From positions 3,224,001 to 3,288,000 of the forward strand of contig NZ_CP034142.1 in the NCBI RefSeq assembly GCF_003994855.1: a stretch of 64,000 bases of DNA, read 5' to 3'. Below the pieces are notes generated by a model, which saw only the letters and a list, made by a program, of their open reading frames with translations, did no database searches and was not told where the DNA came from. Below are positions 60,142 to 64,000 of the stretch, one piece after another; the first letter of the stretch is position 1; each line of letters begins with the position of its first letter. The position numbers were made by a program, and so were the translations under genes. The DNA comes from Marinobacter sp. NP-4(2019). GTDB lineage: Bacteria > Pseudomonadota > Gammaproteobacteria > Pseudomonadales > Oleiphilaceae.

Positions 60142-60747
60142 CTACCTGTCAAAACAGTAATCCAACTTCTGGGCACTGCAGAATCCCGCGAATTGCTCAC
60201 CTCGATCCGACGGCACCAACACCCGGGCGGTTACCGTCGAACCATACTCTATGGACTCCACCGAGGCGTCATTGGTTTCACACCAGTGCCGTAACGGCTG
60301 TTCATCCGCGAAGCTCATGGTCACAACAACCGGATCCATGGATCGCTGTACCACTCGATCCACTGCCGAAAGCACACTTTCCGCTGCCCCGGCATAAGCC
60401 CTGACCAGCCCGCCGGCACCAAGCTTGATGCCGCCAAAATAGCGAATCACCATGACCAGGACATCCCCCATATCCTTATGCTGAATCACACTCAGGATAG
60501 GTTTTCCCGCAGTCCCCGATGGTTCACCGTCATCGTTCATGGCGGCTTCGGCGGCCGAGCCGGGGCGACCTATCTGGTATGCCCAGCATATGTGACGGGC
60601 ATCGGGATGATCCCGGTGCGCCCGCTCCAGCCACGCTTTCACCTCGTCCCGATCGGCAACCGGTGCGACACGGGCTATAAACCGACTTTTCTTTATCTCC
60701 GTTTCCCGCTCCAGATATTCCGCGGGAACAGGGTAATCCTTGCTCAT
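60142..60747 (-). CDS. yigZ: YigZ/IMPACT family protein
   Basis: A 201-residue protein of the YigZ/IMPACT family. The first half contains KSRFIARVAPVADRDE and the nucleotide-like loop DDGEPSGTAGKPIL, then VMVIRYFGGIKLGAGGLVRAY, all diagnostic. The ferredoxin-like C-terminal half (about 130-200) is also present. Its role is thought to involve ribosome-linked regulation but is not well established. The ATG overlaps the stop of the histidine kinase gene (TAATG), so it is the third gene of an RR-HK-yigZ operon. Confidence 0.93.
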   Translation of the reverse strand: MSKDYPVPAEYLERETEIKKSRFIARVAPVADRDEVKAWLERAHRDHPDARHICWAYQIGRPGSAAEAAMNDDGEPSGTAGKPILSVIQHKDMGDVLVMVIRYFGGIKLGAGGLVRAYAGAAESVLSAVDRVVQRSMDPVVVTMSFADEQPLRHWCETNDASVESIEYGSTVTARVLVPSDRGEQFAGFCSAQKLDYCFDR

Positions 60748-62069
60748 TAGAGAACGTCCGTAAAAATGGGCAGACTGACGGTAACCCTGAGACCGCCCGA
60801 AGGACCGTTTTCCGCCCGGATCTCGCCATCATGGGCCGAGACGATGTCTCGGGCGATTGCCAGCCCGAGCCCCCAGCCCTTGCCGCCACGGGACTTATCT
60901 GCCCGGTAGAATGGCTCAAACAAGTGAGGCAGCATCTCCTCAGGCACGCCCGCCCCTTCGTCTTCAACCGCGACCACCAGGTTGCCACCCAGCTTGTCTA
61001 CAGCAATGTGAATGGCATGGCCGGGGCTGGTATGGTCCAGGGCATTCTGGACGATGTTATCGAACGCCCGCTGTAACAACCCCTGATCGCCGAGTACCGA
61101 CACGTTGCGACATTCCGGGCGAACCATCAGCCGGCAATCCACCCGCTGATGTTCAGCGTAATCGGCAGCATCCTGAAGAACGTTATTGATAATAACCACC
61201 GGCTGAACCGCCTCACGGGGGATGTCAGCCCCTTCCTCGGTTACCCGGTAGAGCGTCAGTATCTGTGAGGTCATGGCTTCCAGACGTTGATTCTGCCGCA
61301 GGATGCTGGCGATCAGGTCGCCGTCCACGGCACCTTCGCTGGCCAACTCAATGGCAATTCGCTGGCGTGTCAGGGGCGTACGCAGGTCATGGGAAATATC
61401 CCGAAGCAGGTGTTTCTGCCGTTCCAGCAAACTGCAAAGCTGTTCGGTCATCGCATTGAATGCCGTCGCCAGTTGACCCACTTCATCCCGCCGTTTCGTG
61501 ACTCTGTCGCTGACCCTCAACGTGTTATTCCCCCGGGCGATGGCCTGAGCGGTCGTCTCCATGTGCAGAAGTGGCCGTGAAACCCGACGGGCAATCCACC
61601 AGCAAGCCAGGGAGATCATCACGAATGCCAGCCCCAGTTCTATGGCACGGAAGAATTTCGGATCCAGCCAGCCGGCACCGTCCATTCGTGGCCACGCTAC
61701 CAGACGATAACCGTCACCAACATCAAGCACTGCAGGCTTCTGCGGATACCAGCCGGACTTCATACGATCACGAATAAATGAGGGGAGCCTGTCTTCATTG
61801 TCATCCTGTTCAATAAGGATCAGGTGCAATTCTATGCGCTCACCCTCCGACCTGAGAAAACGCCAGGCGCCGCCCCGATCACCAGATTCACGAATTTTTA
61901 TCGCTTCCTCGGCCAGATCCCTGAGCCCTGCCTGACGTTCGATGGCCTCCCGTTCACGATCCAGAAGCATTCGGGTCGCCAGGTTGCTGACCACCACAGT
62001 CACCGCCATCGCCAGCCATATCGAAAGAAAGATTCGCCAGAACAGGGGAAATATTGTCCTCCGCTTCAT
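60747..62069 (-). CDS. EnvZ/CpxA-type membrane sensor histidine kinase
   Basis: A 440-residue kinase with two membrane helices (about 8-30 and 140-162), a periplasmic loop between them, a HAMP domain (about 165-220, RVSRPLLHMETTAQAIARGN), H-box LLRDISHDLRTPLTRQ and ATPase motifs NIVQNALDHTSPG and GKGWGLGLAIARDIVSAH. It pairs with the OmpR-type regulator encoded just upstream (ATGA overlap). The sensed signal is not visible. It resembles envelope-stress kinases such as CpxA/RstB. Confidence 0.92.
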   Translation of the reverse strand: MKRRTIFPLFWRIFLSIWLAMAVTVVVSNLATRMLLDREREAIERQAGLRDLAEEAIKIRESGDRGGAWRFLRSEGERIELHLILIEQDDNEDRLPSFIRDRMKSGWYPQKPAVLDVGDGYRLVAWPRMDGAGWLDPKFFRAIELGLAFVMISLACWWIARRVSRPLLHMETTAQAIARGNNTLRVSDRVTKRRDEVGQLATAFNAMTEQLCSLLERQKHLLRDISHDLRTPLTRQRIAIELASEGAVDGDLIASILRQNQRLEAMTSQILTLYRVTEEGADIPREAVQPVVIINNVLQDAADYAEHQRVDCRLMVRPECRNVSVLGDQGLLQRAFDNIVQNALDHTSPGHAIHIAVDKLGGNLVVAVEDEGAGVPEEMLPHLFEPFYRADKSRGGKGWGLGLAIARDIVSAHDGEIRAENGPSGGLRVTVSLPIFTDVL

Positions 62070-62752
62070 GTGGGCACCCGATAGCTGTACCCCAGCCCGC
62101 GTACGGTCTCGATCCTCGGGGGATCGTCATTCCCCAGTTTCTTGCGCAGGTTACTGATATGCATATCGAGGGTCCGGTCGTGGGCTTCCAGGCGTCGCCC
62201 CAGGGCCCACTGCATCAGGTCGGTTTTACGCACCACACTGCCAGCGTGGGCCAGCAGCACCTGCAGAACTTCGTACTCGGTGGCGGTCAGTTCCAAAGGC
62301 TTGTCATCCTGATAGATGCGCCGATGAGAGGGCTCCACCCTGAGATCACCGTATGTCCTGGCGGCATCCACTTCCACCGACTGATCCCATGCTATCCGGC
62401 GCAGCAAGGCCTGCAGGCGGGCGACCAGCTCACGCGGATTGCAGGGTTTGGGGATGTAATCATCGGCACCAACCTCAAACCCGACGATGCGATCGGTCTC
62501 GTCTCCCCGGGCAGTGAGCAGGACAACCGGCAAGTGAGTGTCGGCGCGCAGAGCACGCAGCACGTCGAGACCGCTGATGTCCGGCAGCATGATATCCAGC
62601 ACAACAATGTCGCAGTTCTGACTACGGGCCAGGGACAGACCATCGTTGCCATTTGCCGCTTCACGCACGCTGAAGCCCTGATTGGTCAGATAGCGCGCCA
62701 GTAACTGCCGCAATTCATCGTCATCTTCAACCAGTAATACCCTGTTCTGCAT
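62066..62752 (-). CDS. OmpR/PhoB-family response regulator
   Basis: A 228-residue regulator from the ATG at 62752 with GGGAGG upstream. The receiver carries phosphoacceptor D53 (VVLDIMLPDISG) and the conserved T/K region (LLTARGDETDR, DDYIPKPCNPREL); the C-terminal winged helix has TATEYEVLQVLLAH and TLDMHISNLRKKLG. It overlaps the kinase gene by 4 bases, forming one operon with yigZ. A CpxR/RstA-like role is possible. Confidence 0.94.
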   Translation of the reverse strand: MQNRVLLVEDDDELRQLLARYLTNQGFSVREAANGNDGLSLARSQNCDIVVLDIMLPDISGLDVLRALRADTHLPVVLLTARGDETDRIVGFEVGADDYIPKPCNPRELVARLQALLRRIAWDQSVEVDAARTYGDLRVEPSHRRIYQDDKPLELTATEYEVLQVLLAHAGSVVRKTDLMQWALGRRLEAHDRTLDMHISNLRKKLGNDDPPRIETVRGLGYSYRVPT

Positions 62753-62914
62753 GGATACCCTCCCGATTAACGGCATTCAGTCTAACACGCTGGCCGGTGG
62801 TGTCTTTTTGCGCGCCTTTTCCTTTGCATAACCTTTACATCAGACGGTCAACAGTGATCACAAACCGGATTCTGGCGTATGGTATCGGGGTGACACCAAG
62901 GAGTATTCCCGACC

Positions 62915-64000
62915 ATGCCCGAATCCGGCTCCCCATTTCCACACATTCGCGTCTGCTCATCCATCCATGAGGTCCCCGCGGCTGTCTGGAACGCTCTGTG
63001 CCCCGGCACCTACCCGTTTCTCAAACATGGCTTTCTGAAAGCACTGGAGGATTCCGGCTGCACCACATCATCAACCGGCTGGACACCATCACACCTGACT
63101 TTCTGGCTGGAGGACCGGCTGGTTGGTGTCGCCCCGGCGTGGCTGAAAACCCACTCCATGGGGGAGTATGTGTTTGACTGGGCCTGGGCCGATGCCTATC
63201 GGCGCTACGGAGAATCCTATTACCCCAAGCTGTTGATGGCCGTTCCCTTCACGCCCTGCCAGGGGCCCCGACTATTGTTGGATGACACCTTCAGGGCAAG
63301 CCTGTCACCCGCTGTGATTCACCAGTTGCTGGACAGCGTTTGTGACTCCGTAGGCGCTCACTCATGGCACCTGCTGTTTCCCAATGCCGACGACCAGCGC
63401 CTGCTGAATCAACCCGGAAGCCTTCACCGCCTGGGCTGCCAGTTCCACTGGCACAACAGGAATTACCACTCGTTCGACGGATTCCTGGGCGAGCTCACCT
63501 CTCGCAAGCGCAAGTCCATCCGCAAGGAACGCCGCCAGATTGCGGAATCCGGTGTGTCGTTCCGCCACTTTTCCGGAGCAGATCTCCCCGACCATGTGCT
63601 GTCGGTGTTCTACACATTTTATCAGGCCACCTATTTCAAGCGCGGCCAGCGGCCATACCTGAACCAACAGTTTTTTCAGCAACTGTGCGCAACCATGCCC
63701 GACCAGTGTCACATCATTATGGCGGTGAAGGATGACACCATGATCGCCGGCGCCCTGTTTCTCAGTGGTGACGACACTCTGTTTGGCCGCTATTGGGGCT
63801 GCCTGGAAGAATACGACTTCCTGCACTTCGAAACCTGCTACTACCAGGGCATCGACCTGGCCATTGACCTTGGTCTGTCCACGTTCGATGCTGGCGCCCA
63901 GGGGGAACACAAACTGATACGGGGCTTCGAGCCGGTGATCACCCATTCCTGGCATGGCATCCGCCATTCAGGCTTCCGCGACGCCATCCGTCGTTTCACT
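62915..64000 (+). CDS. FemAB/GNAT-like peptidoglycan-related protein (DUF482), truncated at window end
   Basis: An open frame of 362 codons begins at ATG 62915 (AAGGAG upstream) and runs off the window. It contains FHWHNRNYHSFDGFL, KSIRKERRQI and GRYWGCLEEYDFLHFETCYYQGI, then GLSTFDAGAQGEHKLIRGF, the signature of DUF482 (GNAT-fold, FemAB-related) proteins that may modify peptidoglycan or related substrates. The C-terminal end is missing, so length cannot be judged. It is divergent from the two-component operon with 162 bases between starts. Confidence 0.85.
   Translation, partial: MPESGSPFPHIRVCSSIHEVPAAVWNALCPGTYPFLKHGFLKALEDSGCTTSSTGWTPSHLTFWLEDRLVGVAPAWLKTHSMGEYVFDWAWADAYRRYGESYYPKLLMAVPFTPCQGPRLLLDDTFRASLSPAVIHQLLDSVCDSVGAHSWHLLFPNADDQRLLNQPGSLHRLGCQFHWHNRNYHSFDGFLGELTSRKRKSIRKERRQIAESGVSFRHFSGADLPDHVLSVFYTFYQATYFKRGQRPYLNQQFFQQLCATMPDQCHIIMAVKDDTMIAGALFLSGDDTLFGRYWGCLEEYDFLHFETCYYQGIDLAIDLGLSTFDAGAQGEHKLIRGFEPVITHSWHGIRHSGFRDAIRRFT

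Overview
The window looks like a chromosomal segment of a marine, hydrocarbon- and lipid-degrading gammaproteobacterium, most likely Marinobacter or a close relative. This is inferred from protein families and gene order; no 16S gene is present. Supporting signs are an AlkB alkane hydroxylase, two acyl-CoA synthetases, FadH, a 600-residue acyl-CoA dehydrogenase, a fused MrpAB sodium/proton antiporter, Tat-exported PhoX/PhoD phosphatases and moderately high G+C. I see no tRNA, rRNA, CRISPR array, transposase, integrase or phage gene.

Layout. 0-8.5 kb: end of an SDR gene, a FATP-type acyl-CoA synthetase, two long hairpin repeats, a quinone oxidoreductase, a TRIC-like channel, an NCS2 purine permease followed by apt, an FAH-family hydrolase and an ABC1 kinase. 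8.5-16.7 kb: small membrane/secreted proteins, a sirtuin, a D-2-hydroxyglutarate dehydrogenase-like flavoprotein divergent from serA, a subtilase, an OmpA-like lipoprotein and a hydrolase. 16.8-24.3 kb: an esterase, a tightly overlapping HK-RR-EamA-GIY-YIG operon (sigma-54 type regulator), a DUF4168 gene with a likely sigma-54 promoter, an orphan TRAP binding lipoprotein and an MscS channel. 24.3-31.9 kb: the rlmJ-unknown-unknown-mscS operon, an MFS protein, two small genes and an OmpA/thrombospondin-repeat pair. 32-36.8 kb: an MCP with a C-terminal sensor, PhoX, an acidic lipoprotein and a Rof-like protein. 36.9-45.9 kb: alkB, enoyl-CoA hydratase, acyl-CoA dehydrogenase, a GlxA-type regulator, a CNNM/CBS protein and fadH, with three more hairpin repeats. 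46.3-52.5 kb: the complete mrp operon and ppnP. 52.7-64 kb: an AlkK-like ligase, a second PhoX-like protein plus PhoD under candidate Pho and CRP sites, dadA, yciH, a DUF4136 lipoprotein, a yigZ/HK/RR operon and a truncated FemAB/GNAT-like gene.

How it fits together. Terminal alkane oxidation (AlkB), acyl activation (two ligases), beta-oxidation (acyl-CoA dehydrogenase, enoyl-CoA hydratase) and unsaturated acyl handling (FadH) suggest growth on alkanes and lipids. Phosphate scavenging (PhoX, PhoD), purine salvage (permease, Apt, PpnP) and Na+/H+ homeostasis (Mrp) fit a marine life style.

The most unusual signal is a five-member family of hairpin repeats of about 108-114 nt (one is 190 nt because of an insert). 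Each has a 21-27 bp perfect or near-perfect outer stem around a conserved core of about 54 nt made of two tandem hairpins with GGA in the loop. The outer arms differ between copies yet stay self-complementary, as expected if structure is under selection. The hairpin loops resemble CsrA/RsmA binding sites; that link is a hypothesis.
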